NCBI RefSeq assembly: GCF_017104965.1
Contig: NZ_JAAGPR010000008.1
Span: forward strand, 186,001-250,000
Source of the DNA: Paraburkholderia sp. Ac-20340
GTDB lineage: Bacteria; Pseudomonadota; Gammaproteobacteria; Burkholderiales; Burkholderiaceae
Direction of reading: 5' to 3'
Length of the DNA stretch: 64,000 nucleotides
Below are positions 7,637 through 16,320 of this stretch, one piece after another. Positions within the stretch are counted from its first letter, which is position 1. Each line of letters starts with the position of its first letter. Made by a program: the position numbers and the translations under genes. Under the pieces are notes generated by a model that saw nothing but the letters and a program-made list of their open reading frames with translations, ran no database searches and was not told the DNA's origin.

Positions 7637-9180
7637 CCTTTTCTGGGCTTCGTAATCCACACCAGCGCGGCCAGCACGAGGAACACGACGCAGGAGATGC
7701 GGAAGAAGTCGTTGGTCGCCATCATGTAACCCTGCGTGGTCACCACGTCGTTGAGCTTGGCGGTGATGCTCTGGCCCGCGTAACCGATGTTCGCCAGCGC
7801 GTCCTGGTACGCCGTGGTATTCGGCGAATACACGCTCACCGATTCGGACAATACCGCGTGGTGATAGATCGCATCGTTCTCCCAGAAGGTCGTACTAAGC
7901 GCCGTGCCGATCGCACCCGACAGCGTGCGCAGGAAATTCGACAGGCCTGACGCACTCGCCAGGCGATCGTCGGAAATACTCGAAAGCGTGATGGTGGTCA
8001 TCGGCACGAAAAAGCCCGCCACGCCGATGCCCTGCACAAGACGCGGCAGGATCACGTGGCCGAAGGGCACGTCGAGCGTAAAGGTCGAATTCCAGATCGA
8101 TACGAACGCGAACACCAGAAACGCGAGGCTCGCCACCAGGCGCAGATCGAGCCGGTGCATATTGCGTCCGATCAAGGGCGAAAGCACGAGCGCAAGCAAC
8201 CCGACCGGCGCCGTTGCCAGACCGGCGATGCCCGCCGTGTAGCCCATCACCGTTTGCAGCCAGAGCGGGAAGATCACCACCGAGCCAAAAAACGCCATAA
8301 AGCCGAACGAGATGATCAAGGCGCCGAGCGCGAAATTGCGGTCGCGGAACAGCGAAAGATCGACAACCGGTTCTTTTTCGGTCAACTCCCACGCGAGCAT
8401 GAAGGCCAGCGACACCACCGCGATGATCGCCAGCGCGACGATGAACTTCGAGCTGAACCAGTCGCGATCCTTGCCGAGGTCGAGCATCATCTGCAGGCAC
8501 GACACGCCGATCACCAGCAGCGCGAGCCCCACGGCGTCGATGCGCTGCTTCGTGGTCTTCGTCTCGCGGCCGCGCAACAGCAGGTAGGCACAGATGCCCG
8601 AAAACAGACCGATCGGCACGTTGATGTAGAAGATCCACGGCCACGAGTAGTTGTCGGTGATATAGCCGCCCATCACGGGCCCGAAGATCGGCGCGACGAT
8701 CACCGTCATCGCCCAGAGGCCGAGCGCCAGGCCGCGCTTCTCGGGCGGATAGGAGCGCATGAGGATGGTCTGCGATAGCGGCACCATCGGCCCCGATACG
8801 AGACCTTGCACGAGACGGAAGGCGATCAGCGTCTCGAAGTTGGAGGCGAAGCCGCAGGCCGCCGAGGCGATCGTGAACAGAAGCACCGACAGCGTGAAGA
8901 GCCGCACTTCGCCCACGCGGCGCGCGAGCCAGCCGGTCAGCGGCACAGCGATCGCCGAGGCCACGGAGTACGACGAGATCACCCACGTGCCTTCGCTGTT
9001 CGCCACGCCCAGATTGCCGGAGATGGTCGGCACGGCGACGTTGGCGATCGAGGTGTCCAGCACCTCCATGAAGGTGCCGAGGGCGAGGCCCACGGTCAGC
9101 AGCGCGAGCGTGCCGCCGCTCAGGGGCCGGGGTTCGGCGCTGGCCGGGGAGGAGGCGGGCGCGGCGGTTGAAGCGTCCAT
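7612..9180 (-). CDS. DHA2-family MFS multidrug exporter (EmrB/QacA type)
   Basis: 522 aa, 14 predicted membrane helices. Recognisable motifs are LDTSIANVAVPTI in helix 1, GWLARRVGEVRLF (motif A), RLVQGLVSGPMVPL (motif B) and GPVMGGYITDNYSWPWIFYINVPIG (motif C), all typical of EmrB-type proton-driven drug exporters. EmrB works with a periplasmic adaptor (EmrA/HlyD) and an outer-membrane factor. Here the adaptor gene is absent from the neighbourhood, although a MarR regulator lies upstream and a NodT-type outer-membrane factor lies 1.6 kb away on the other strand. It could use an adaptor from elsewhere or export on its own. The 226-base gap to marR contains an operator-like dyad. Confidence 0.92.
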   Translation of the reverse strand: MDASTAAPASSPASAEPRPLSGGTLALLTVGLALGTFMEVLDTSIANVAVPTISGNLGVANSEGTWVISSYSVASAIAVPLTGWLARRVGEVRLFTLSVLLFTIASAACGFASNFETLIAFRLVQGLVSGPMVPLSQTILMRSYPPEKRGLALGLWAMTVIVAPIFGPVMGGYITDNYSWPWIFYINVPIGLFSGICAYLLLRGRETKTTKQRIDAVGLALLVIGVSCLQMMLDLGKDRDWFSSKFIVALAIIAVVSLAFMLAWELTEKEPVVDLSLFRDRNFALGALIISFGFMAFFGSVVIFPLWLQTVMGYTAGIAGLATAPVGLLALVLSPLIGRNMHRLDLRLVASLAFLVFAFVSIWNSTFTLDVPFGHVILPRLVQGIGVAGFFVPMTTITLSSISDDRLASASGLSNFLRTLSGAIGTALSTTFWENDAIYHHAVLSESVSVYSPNTTAYQDALANIGYAGQSITAKLNDVVTTQGYMMATNDFFRISCVVFLVLAALVWITKPRKGAGPSMGH

Positions 9181-9311
9181 CGTCGGGTCCTTGATCAGGA
9201 TCGTTGGCCGGATTTGGCTCGATTTATCTCGATTAATTCTTCGACGTCAGGACCGTTGCCGCATCAACAAGCTGCAGCCGAACGATCGTGCGCCTTTATA
9301 TGCCGGAGCAT

Positions 9312-9325
9312 TGTCTGCCCAGACA
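9312..9325. promoter_or_regulatory. Operator-like dyad upstream of the MFS gene
   Basis: Perfect dyad TGTCTG-CC-CAGACA. Read on the minus strand its core CTGTCTGGGCAG closely matches CTGCCTGGGCAG in the dyad in front of marR at 9992-10019, suggesting that the same MarR protein binds both. Confidence 0.5.
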
Positions 9326-9406
9326 GTTATTTGACTGCAATACCGCCTTTGCGCGAAGGTGCGCGGCCGGGGTCAAGCAACGGTTGGCGTTACGCCAACC
9401 TCACCT

Positions 9407-9934
9407 TCAATCGCCGCTCGCCAGACCTTCGACATGGCCGCATACCGCCTGGGTTTGCGCGTCGTTGGCGATGAAACGCTGCAGCAGGCTGATGAGCGTC
9501 GTGACTTCGTCCGCGCTGAAGCCATGCAATTGCTCGTTCATCACCGAAGCGATCACATCGGGCAATTGCTGCGCTGCTTCGCGGCCAAGTTCGGTGAGTT
9601 CGAGTTCCACGACGCGACGGTCGGCCTGGCTGCGCTGGCGCTCCAGAAAGCCCTTCTTTTCGAGCCGGTCGAGCATGCGCGTCATCGATCCGGTGTCGTA
9701 CGACAGCACGCGTGACATCTCGTTGGGCGTGCGGGCGCGCTCGTACCAGAGCAGCAAAATCACGCCGATCTGCGAAGACGTCAGCCCGAGCGGCGCGACC
9801 GCGCGGTCCATGCGGGTGGCCAGCACGTTGCGCGCGGTCGAGAGGAAATAACCGAGACTCGGCACCACGCCGACCTTGCCCGGCACGTACGGAACGTGGG
9901 GCACGTCTTGTGGAATATCGGGGCCGCTACTCAT
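9407..9934 (-). CDS. MarR-family transcriptional repressor
   Basis: 175 aa winged-helix regulator. The DNA-binding region spans about 55-115 (LTSSQIGVILLLWYERARTPNEMSRVL, then TGSMTRMLDRLEKKGFLERQRSQADRRVVELELT), with flanking helices for dimerisation. It lies directly upstream of the MFS exporter on the same strand, the usual arrangement of an emrR-like repressor, and probably responds to an exported phenolic or drug. The start region is odd: CGCTACTCAT is tandemly duplicated (9925-9944), so a second ATG sits 10 bases upstream in another frame and opens a five-codon ORF overlapping the true start. Unusually, the first 25 residues are Pro/Val-rich. Confidence 0.93.
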   Translation of the reverse strand: MSSGPDIPQDVPHVPYVPGKVGVVPSLGYFLSTARNVLATRMDRAVAPLGLTSSQIGVILLLWYERARTPNEMSRVLSYDTGSMTRMLDRLEKKGFLERQRSQADRRVVELELTELGREAAQQLPDVIASVMNEQLHGFSADEVTTLISLLQRFIANDAQTQAVCGHVEGLASGD

Positions 9935-9980
9935 CGCTACTCATGGGTAAAACGCTCTCTTCGATCGCGAAAACACCGGC

Positions 9981-10019
9981 ATTCTAGCCGGTTATTTTCC
10001 TGCCTGGGCAGGTAAATAA
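9981..10019 (-). promoter_or_regulatory. marR promoter -10 and palindromic operator
   Basis: A 28-bp dyad at 9992-10019 (TTATTTTCCTGCC, TG, GGCAGGTAAATAA; one mismatch) overlaps the region upstream of a minus-strand -10 TAGAAT (9981-9986), well placed for autorepression of marR. Confidence 0.6.
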
Positions 10020-10136
10020 ATCGGGATTGTGTAGCGTCGCCTATGTTCGCCCAGCACTCACCTGGGCGCAGCGTTCATCGATCTGTCGCTATCGCAGCGT
10101 AAAAACAACAGCAGAAATGACGCAGTGCAAAGTATG

Positions 10137-10165
10137 TTGAGATTTGCTTGCATAGTCAATATTAT
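10137..10165 (+). promoter_or_regulatory. Sigma-70 promoter for the small membrane protein gene
   Basis: TTGAGA (10137-10142), 17-bp spacer, TATTAT (10160-10165). The -10 lies within an inverted repeat TGCTTGC (10145-10151)/GCAAGCA (10171-10177), a possible operator. Confidence 0.6.
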
Positions 10166-10219
10166 TGCAGGCAAGCACTTAAACTCATCGGATTCCCGAA
10201 TTTCTTCTTTGGTCGCGCC

Positions 10220-10600
10220 ATGCTGTACCTCAAAAACGCGCTCGGCGGCATTGGCCGCTCGGTTACCTGCACAGCACGCCATGCCTTCGCGCATGCCGGC
10301 GGGGCAGCGCGTTGGCGCAAGATCGGGCTCTATGCGGCAATGTTCGTGTTGCCGGGCGGCTCGATCGCCGTCGTGCTGATGATGTGGGCCGATCGCCGCC
10401 GTTCGCAGCGCGGCAGCCAAGTCACGAGCGTGACGGCCATCAGCGCCTCCGGGCCTGCGATCGCCAAAGCGGCAAAAGCCGCCTGCAACCACGCCCAGCG
10501 CGCCTGCCGTCCCTCCTGCGCAGGCATCGCACGCAACGCGCGACTGCGTGCTCACGACGCCCTTCATGCACTGCGCCGCTGGCGCGGTAACGGCGCGTAA
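10220..10600 (+). CDS. Small membrane protein of unknown function
   Basis: 126 aa from the ATG at 10220. One clear hydrophobic helix (about 35-57, IGLYAAMFVLPGGSIAVVLMMW) is followed by an Arg-rich segment, and the C-terminal half is rich in Arg, Ala and Cys. I do not recognise a family. The reading frame also extends upstream to 10148, but that would place the gene start inside the promoter. It sits between the marR control region and the outer-membrane factor gene, and its own promoter is well formed. Coding of the C-terminal half is less certain than that of the helix. Confidence 0.6.
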   Translation: MLYLKNALGGIGRSVTCTARHAFAHAGGAARWRKIGLYAAMFVLPGGSIAVVLMMWADRRRSQRGSQVTSVTAISASGPAIAKAAKAACNHAQRACRPSCAGIARNARLRAHDALHALRRWRGNGA

Positions 10601-10835
10601 ACTGTAACTTACGCGCCGTAACACATCCGTCCCCGTTCCCGGCTTACGCTTGCGGATTGCGCCCGGCGCAATCCGCGTGCGCTACCATTGCCGCAGCCTT
10701 GCGCGGGCGTCAGCGGCCTTAACCGCTTCAACCGCTTTGACAGCGACGCGCCAAAGTCTTGCACGCCGAGTGTTTTGCCGCGCTGCCCGCCTCGCCATTC
10801 GATCATTTGCCAGCCGCATCGACAGGAATTCCCGC

Positions 10836-12425
10836 ATGTCCCGCCGTCTCGTTGTTCCCGGTCGCCTTTCCGTTTCGCTGCGCCGTCGCGCGCCTACGCT
10901 CGCGCTGATCGGCGCAGCGGCCGTGCTCGCCTTCCAGCTCGGCGGCTGTGCAGTCGGCCCCGACTACCATCGGCCCGATACGGCCGTGCCAGCGGCCTAC
11001 AAGGAGGCGCCGGAAGGCTTCAAGGTCGCGCAACCGTCCGATACGATCGATCGCGGTAGCTGGTGGCTCATCTACGACGATGCGCAGCTCAACGGGCTGA
11101 TGGATCAGCTCAACACCAACAACCAGACCGTCGCGCAGTACGCCGCCGCTTATCGCCAGGCGCGCGCCCTGGTGGGCGAGGCGCGCGCCGCGTACTTCCC
11201 GGTGGTCAGCGCGTCGTTCGCGGGCACGCGCTCGGGCACGGCGTCGCGCGTGTCGAGCAGCACGGGCAGTGCGTCCGGCAGCATCACGAACAACATCAAT
11301 CTGGGCCTCGACGCCACCTGGGAACCCGATCTCTGGGGCAAGGTGAGCCGCACCGTGAGCGCCGAGGAAGCGGGCCAGCAAGGCGCCGCCGCCGATCTCG
11401 CCAATGCGCGCCTTTCCGCCCAGGCCACGCTCGCGCAGACCTACTTCACGCTGCGCGCGCTCGACGCCCAGCAGAAGCTGCTCGACGACACCGTCGCGGC
11501 CTATCAGAAGTCGCTCATGCTGACGCAAAACCAGTACGCCCAGGGCGTAGCAGGGCGCGCCGACGTGATCCAGGCGCAAACGCAGCTGCAATCCGCGCAG
11601 GCTTCCGCCATCGACAACGGTGTTGCGCGCGCCCAGGACGAACACGCGATTGCTGTGCTGGTCGGCCAGCCGGCTTCGTCGTTCTCGATTCCGGTGTCGC
11701 CGCTCACGGCCACGCCGCCGGTCGTGCCGGTCACGATGCCTTCCGCGCTGCTCGAACGGCGTCCCGATATCGCGTCGGCCGAGCGCAAGGCGGCGGCGGC
11801 CAATGAGCAGATCGGCGTGGCGATTGCCGCGTTCTTCCCGACGCTCACGCTGTCGGCGAGCGGCGGCTTCGAAAGCTCGGTGTTCTCGCAACTGCTGCAG
11901 ATGCCGTCGCGCTTCTGGACGCTCGGGCCGTCGCTCGCGGCCACGGTGTTCGATGCGGGTCTGCGCCGCGCGCAAACCGAAGCCGCGCGCGCCGCTTACG
12001 ACCAGCAGGTCGCGACCTATCGCCAGACCGTGCTGGCCGCGTTCCAGGACGTCGAGGACAACCTCGCGTCGCAGCGCATCCTCGCGCAGGAAATCGTGGT
12101 GCAGCAGCAGGCGGTGGAGTCGGCGCAACATGCGCTCGCGATCGTCACCAACGAGTACAAGGCGGGCACGATCGATTACCAGAACGTGCTGTCGGCGCAG
12201 ACGACCGCGTTCACGGCGCAGCAGAAGCTCGCCAGCCTCGCGGGGCAGCGCATGGTGTCGTCGGTGGGACTGGTGAAGGCGCTCGGCGGCGGCTGGGATA
12301 CCGCGCAGATGACGCGCGAGAACGGCGGCGTGGCGGCGCCTGCGCCGGCAGCCTCGGGTGCGACGGCCAGCACGGCCGCCGTCACCCAGGCCGCCGTCAC
12401 CCCGGTCAATACGCAGGCGCAGTAA
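10836..12425 (+). CDS. NodT-family outer-membrane efflux channel lipoprotein (OprM/TolC type)
   Basis: 529 aa. The N terminus carries a lipoprotein signal ending LGGCAVGPDYHRPD, the hallmark of RND/EmrAB-type outer-membrane factors. Two OEP repeats follow, with the conserved SWWLIYDDAQLNGLMDQ, RPDIASAERKAAAANEQIGVAIAAFFPTLTLSASGGF and YDQQVATYRQTVLAAFQDVEDNLA. The protein trimerises into a channel through the outer membrane. The ATG at 10836 has AGGAA upstream; a frame extension to 10650 looks non-coding. The C terminus ends in an Ala/Thr-rich tail. The nearest possible partner is the MFS exporter, with a MarR gene and a small membrane gene between them. It converges on gspN with an 18-base gap. 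Confidence 0.93.
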   Translation: MSRRLVVPGRLSVSLRRRAPTLALIGAAAVLAFQLGGCAVGPDYHRPDTAVPAAYKEAPEGFKVAQPSDTIDRGSWWLIYDDAQLNGLMDQLNTNNQTVAQYAAAYRQARALVGEARAAYFPVVSASFAGTRSGTASRVSSSTGSASGSITNNINLGLDATWEPDLWGKVSRTVSAEEAGQQGAAADLANARLSAQATLAQTYFTLRALDAQQKLLDDTVAAYQKSLMLTQNQYAQGVAGRADVIQAQTQLQSAQASAIDNGVARAQDEHAIAVLVGQPASSFSIPVSPLTATPPVVPVTMPSALLERRPDIASAERKAAAANEQIGVAIAAFFPTLTLSASGGFESSVFSQLLQMPSRFWTLGPSLAATVFDAGLRRAQTEAARAAYDQQVATYRQTVLAAFQDVEDNLASQRILAQEIVVQQQAVESAQHALAIVTNEYKAGTIDYQNVLSAQTTAFTAQQKLASLAGQRMVSSVGLVKALGGGWDTAQMTRENGGVAAPAPAASGATASTAAVTQAAVTPVNTQAQ

Positions 12426-12443
12426 GCGCCCAGCGCTTGAAGA

Positions 12444-13223
12444 TCAACGCATAAACGTCAGCGCAACCTGTCCCGGGCCCATCGGGCGGCCCAGCAGGTT
12501 CAGCAGGCCCGCGAGGTTGTCGCGCTGATCCGGCGTAGCGCTCGCGGTGCCGTTGAACATCGACGAATTGCGCGAGAACGTGCCGTGCCCATCGAGCATC
12601 AGCGGGCCTTTCTGCGTGCTCAGATCGAGCGTCGACGACGCGCCTTGCGCCTGCAGCACCGCCTCGTAAGAACCCAGCGGCTTCACCAGCGAAACGCGCG
12701 AACTCATGTCGCCGAGCGTGACCGTGAGACGGCCGAACGCATCGGTGCCGAACACGCGCCACGGGCTCCACGCGAGCCGCACATTGCCATCCAGATCAAG
12801 CGTATTGAACGGCGCGCCCAGACCCGCGAGCAGCGAGGCCGGCACCGCGAGCGCGCCCGCCGTCACCGTGGCGCCGCGCGGCGTGGCCTCGACGTCGATG
12901 GGATCGGGCATCGCCTCGGTCTGGCGCATCTGCAGATGCACGCGGCCGGTGAACAGCGCCCAGAACGACGCACGCCATTCGATGCGTCCAGGCAGCAGCG
13001 TCGCGCCTTGCACGTCGCGGCCCGCAGCCAGCATGAGCGTGGCCGAGCCGTGCCAGAGCGAGCCTTGCGGATCGACGAGATTCACGTGCCCTTGCGTCAC
13101 GCGCGCGAATTGCGGCGCGATCCACGCGGCGGGCAGGCGCACGAGCAGCACCGTGCCCACCGAAAGCACGGCGACGATCAGCCAGGGTAGCGCGGCGCGC
13201 ACGCGCCGCATCCAGTAAGACAT
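12444..13223 (-). CDS. gspN: Type II secretion system protein N
   Basis: 259 aa. One N-terminal membrane helix (about 12-32) precedes a periplasmic beta-rich GspN domain with IDVEATPRGATVTAGALAVPASLLAGLGAP and LGRPMGPGQVALTF near the end. GspN is an accessory inner-membrane component found in some T2S systems. It is the last gene of the gspG-N series; its start lies 22 bases after the gspM stop. Recognition rests on position as well as on weak sequence features, since GspN is poorly conserved. Confidence 0.87.
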   Translation of the reverse strand: MSYWMRRVRAALPWLIVAVLSVGTVLLVRLPAAWIAPQFARVTQGHVNLVDPQGSLWHGSATLMLAAGRDVQGATLLPGRIEWRASFWALFTGRVHLQMRQTEAMPDPIDVEATPRGATVTAGALAVPASLLAGLGAPFNTLDLDGNVRLAWSPWRVFGTDAFGRLTVTLGDMSSRVSLVKPLGSYEAVLQAQGASSTLDLSTQKGPLMLDGHGTFSRNSSMFNGTASATPDQRDNLAGLLNLLGRPMGPGQVALTFMR

Positions 13224-13245
13224 ACGATCAACCCCTGACGGTGTT

Positions 13246-13764
13246 TCAGCGCGCGTTCGCGGGCTGCAGCGACGCGGTCAGATCGACCTGACCGTCGGCC
13301 TTGAGCGCGGTGATATGCGCCTCGACCACCTGCACCTTGAACTGCTTGCGCACGTCGTCGAGCCAGCCCGTCCAGACCGGAAACGACGCATTCTTCATCT
13401 GCACCTGCACGGCCGTGCCGATCAGTTGCACCTGCGCGCCCGGCATGCCGTGATCGGCCAGCGAAGCCGTGAGCGCGTCCTTGAGTGCCTGGCCGCCCGG
13501 AGCGACGCTGGCCGCCGCGCCCGCGAGCGTGCGGGCCTCGTCGGCCTGCGCGGTCATCTGCGACAGTTCGCGCTGCATCGCGGGCAGGCTCTCGCGCAGC
13601 TTCGCGCGGCCGTCCGCCGCCGGCTGCCAGAGCACCGAATAGCCGATGGCCACAGCCAGCACCGCGCTGCCCCACGTCAGCAGCACCTTCTCGCGCGCCG
13701 AGCGCGCTTCCCAGAACTCGTTCCAGGTATCGGCCCACGCGCCGCTCAATGCCGATGTCTTCAT
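13246..13764 (-). CDS. gspM: Type II secretion system protein M
   Basis: 172 aa bitopic inner-membrane protein. A cytoplasmic segment (WNEFWEARSAREKVLLTWG) and one helix (about 33-50, AVLAVAIGYSVLWQP) precede a coiled-coil and a ferredoxin-like periplasmic domain. GspM pairs with GspL in the inner-membrane platform. The ATG at 13764 overlaps the gspL stop by four bases (ATGA), so it was preferred to one seven codons upstream. Confidence 0.93.
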   Translation of the reverse strand: MKTSALSGAWADTWNEFWEARSAREKVLLTWGSAVLAVAIGYSVLWQPAADGRAKLRESLPAMQRELSQMTAQADEARTLAGAAASVAPGGQALKDALTASLADHGMPGAQVQLIGTAVQVQMKNASFPVWTGWLDDVRKQFKVQVVEAHITALKADGQVDLTASLQPANAR

Positions 13765-15137
13765 GACGCGCTCCTGATGGTCCATTTGCCGGTGCTGCTG
13801 TCCTGCGTGCCCGCAAGGCCGTTGCGCGCGAGGCGTTTGGCCAGATCGGCATCGACGTTGACGCCCGGTTTGAAGGTCACGTCCAGGCGCCGCTCGTGAT
13901 AGTCGAACGCCGCGATGCCGTTCGCGGGAATCGGCCCGAGCGAGCGCGCGAGCGCGTCGGACAGCGCGAGGAAGTCATCGGGCGAGGGCTCGCCGGCGGC
14001 CACGCGCAACTGCGAAAGCTGCCGCGCCATCTGGCCGGCCGGATCGAGCACGACGGTGGTTTTCGGGAAGGCGTTGAGCAGCAGTTCGGTCATCTGCGTG
14101 TTGATGGCGTCGCGCTGGCGCGCCAGCATCAGCCACTGCACATTCGCGCCGATGATCGCCACCACCAGCGACGCCGCGATCAGCACGATCGGCACGCGCA
14201 GACGGCGCAGCGTCGCGCGGTCGAGGCGCCACGGCTGCGCGGCGAACTCGAACTGGCAAAGGTCGAACTTGCAGGCAAGCGCACGCTGCGCGAGCGTTTC
14301 GAAGGCGAGCGGCTGCGCGCCGGGCAGGGCGGCGGCCAGCGCGGCTTTGTCGGCGGCGCGCGTGGGTTCGCCGGGCAGGCCGGTCAGCACGTAGCGCGCG
14401 ATGTCGGCGTCGCCGGCCAGCGCGTCGACGGTCGCGGCCACGCTCGCCGACGGCACCGCGAAGCCTTCGGCCGCCGTGCCGCGCACGATGGCGAGTTCGA
14501 GCAAGGCTGCGGGCGCGGCAGGCGCGGCGGCCAGATCGGGCAGCAGCTCCGGCGCGGTCGACATCACCTGGCCGAGCACGCAGGCCGTGACGGCTTCGCG
14601 CACGGCGCTATCGGCATGTTCGGCGGGATTCGAAGCGGTGGCGCCTTCGCCCGCCATCGCCGGTTCGGCCACGGGCGCCACGATGCTTTGCGCGAGCGGC
14701 AGGCAGCGCGCCACCGGCACCGCGCGCAGGTTGCGATGCCCCGCGCCCGTAAAGCCTTCGACGATAAAGCGGAACCAGCCGCGATCGATGGCGGCCACGG
14801 TCTGCCGGCCATCGGCGAGGCGCGTGGGATCGAGTGCCAGATGACAGGTCTGCGGGTCCTGGATCAGATGATCCTCGACCACGTTGGGCAGCGCCTGGCG
14901 CAGTCGCGGCCCCTTGAGCGGCGGCACGGCGGCCGTAATCATCAGCAGGTCGCGCGCGGCGATCAGCAGCACGGTAGCCGACGCTTTCGGCAACAGGCCG
15001 AGCGCGGCGCGGCCCGCGCGCTGCGTGCGGCCCGACTTGTCGAGCAGCGCGAACGGCAGTTCCGGCAACTGCCATTCCTGCGAGTGGACCGCCGGGTCGC
15101 GCGGCGGCATCAGGACGATCAGCGTGCTCACACGCAC
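13761..15137 (-). CDS. gspL: Type II secretion system protein L
   Basis: 458 aa. The N-terminal actin-like cytoplasmic domain, which docks the GspE ATPase, covers roughly 1-310. A single membrane helix follows (about 325-345, VPIVLIAASLVVAIIGANVQWL), then a periplasmic ferredoxin-like domain. Ala-rich inserts in the cytoplasmic domain make it longer than E. coli-type GspL. It starts 28 bases after gspK and overlaps gspM by four bases. Confidence 0.92.
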   Translation of the reverse strand: MRVSTLIVLMPPRDPAVHSQEWQLPELPFALLDKSGRTQRAGRAALGLLPKASATVLLIAARDLLMITAAVPPLKGPRLRQALPNVVEDHLIQDPQTCHLALDPTRLADGRQTVAAIDRGWFRFIVEGFTGAGHRNLRAVPVARCLPLAQSIVAPVAEPAMAGEGATASNPAEHADSAVREAVTACVLGQVMSTAPELLPDLAAAPAAPAALLELAIVRGTAAEGFAVPSASVAATVDALAGDADIARYVLTGLPGEPTRAADKAALAAALPGAQPLAFETLAQRALACKFDLCQFEFAAQPWRLDRATLRRLRVPIVLIAASLVVAIIGANVQWLMLARQRDAINTQMTELLLNAFPKTTVVLDPAGQMARQLSQLRVAAGEPSPDDFLALSDALARSLGPIPANGIAAFDYHERRLDVTFKPGVNVDADLAKRLARNGLAGTQDSSTGKWTIRSAS

Positions 15138-15165
15138 CTCTTTTCGATGTTGGACTGGTACGGTT

Positions 15166-16320
15166 TCATGATTCGTCGCGAACGCGCACGATGCGCGTCA
15201 CATGGGTAAGCGGGTCGCGCCAGACGAGCGTGGTCCGGTCCACGACCGCGCGCTCATGCTGCACGCGGCCATGCACGAGAAAGTAATTCGAATTGACGTC
15301 GCAAAGCGTGGAGTCGATGCCGGTCTGCGGGCTGCCGGCGCCGGTCAGCGCGAGCTGCACATCGCTCAGATTACGGAAAAACACCGTCTGGCGTCGCGAC
15401 ACGAAGGCCTGCGCGCTCGACAGGCTCATGCCCTGGACGATCGAGGCGATCACTTCGGCCGTCGCCGTGTTCATGTTGACCGGCGTGGTGGTCGGCAGGA
15501 TCGTCACGAAGGGGCGCAGGCGCGCGACGATGTCGGGCGTGAAACCGGGCACGTCGAGCAGGGCGTCCACGCTCGTCATGAGGATTGGCGCCGATCCGCT
15601 GTTGCTGTCGCCATCGGAAAGACCGGGGTTGCTGGTGAAGTTCGCGCCGCCGCCTGCGCCGCCCGCAACCGGCTGGGTCGCGGCGGTGCCGCTCGCCGTC
15701 ACGCCCGCCGACGCGGTCTGAAAGCGCGTGACCGAATACGCCAGGCCCGAGCGCAGATACACCGCCGCGTTCTTCGCGAGCTGGCCATCGACGCCGAGCA
15801 GTTGCAGCAGGCGCGCGAACGCCTGGATCTGCGTGAGATTGAGCTGCAGCGCGCCGGGCGCGGACGCCGTCACCAGATTGCGCAAGTTGTAGCGCGCCTG
15901 GGCGTCTTCGATCGAGCCCGAGAGCCACGTGTCGGCGCCCTGATCGGCGCGCACTTCGCCAATCTGGCCGAGAAAGTCGGACAGCCGCGTGCGCGCAACC
16001 GGCATGCCCCACGCGCCGCCCAGATAGGTCACGCCCGCCGAGGTATCGGCTTCCGAGCGCAGCACGAGACGCGTCCAGTCGAGTGCCGAACGCGAAATCC
16101 ATTGCGCCTGGGTCAGCAGACGCTGATTCTCGATGCGGCGCAGTTGCACCTGCTGGCGCCAGAGCATGCCCGACACCAGGATCGCCGACAGCGCGACCAC
16201 CAGCAGCGCCGTGATGATCGCCGCGCCGCGCTGTTTTGCGCGCGCGCCTATGCGTCGGGAAAGCCGGGAAAGTCTCGAAAGCCGTGAAACAGGCAGAAAC
16301 AAGGGGCGGCGCATGCTCAT
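15166..16320 (-). CDS. gspK: Type II secretion minor pseudopilin K
   Basis: 384 aa. A prepilin-like N-terminal helix (GAAIITALLVVALSAILVSGM) follows a basic leader, and the large alpha-helical domain usual for GspK includes the SAM-like repeat region (VNMNTATAEVIASIVQGMSLSSAQAFV). GspK caps the pseudopilus tip with GspI and GspJ. Its leader contains the repeat SRLSRLSRLSRR, encoded by imperfect 9-bp tandem repeats (about 16256-16291). Ser/Gly-rich insertions (about residues 215-245) interrupt the domain. The start overlaps the gspJ stop by four bases. Confidence 0.94.
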   Translation of the reverse strand: MSMRRPLFLPVSRLSRLSRLSRRIGARAKQRGAAIITALLVVALSAILVSGMLWRQQVQLRRIENQRLLTQAQWISRSALDWTRLVLRSEADTSAGVTYLGGAWGMPVARTRLSDFLGQIGEVRADQGADTWLSGSIEDAQARYNLRNLVTASAPGALQLNLTQIQAFARLLQLLGVDGQLAKNAAVYLRSGLAYSVTRFQTASAGVTASGTAATQPVAGGAGGGANFTSNPGLSDGDSNSGSAPILMTSVDALLDVPGFTPDIVARLRPFVTILPTTTPVNMNTATAEVIASIVQGMSLSSAQAFVSRRQTVFFRNLSDVQLALTGAGSPQTGIDSTLCDVNSNYFLVHGRVQHERAVVDRTTLVWRDPLTHVTRIVRVRDES

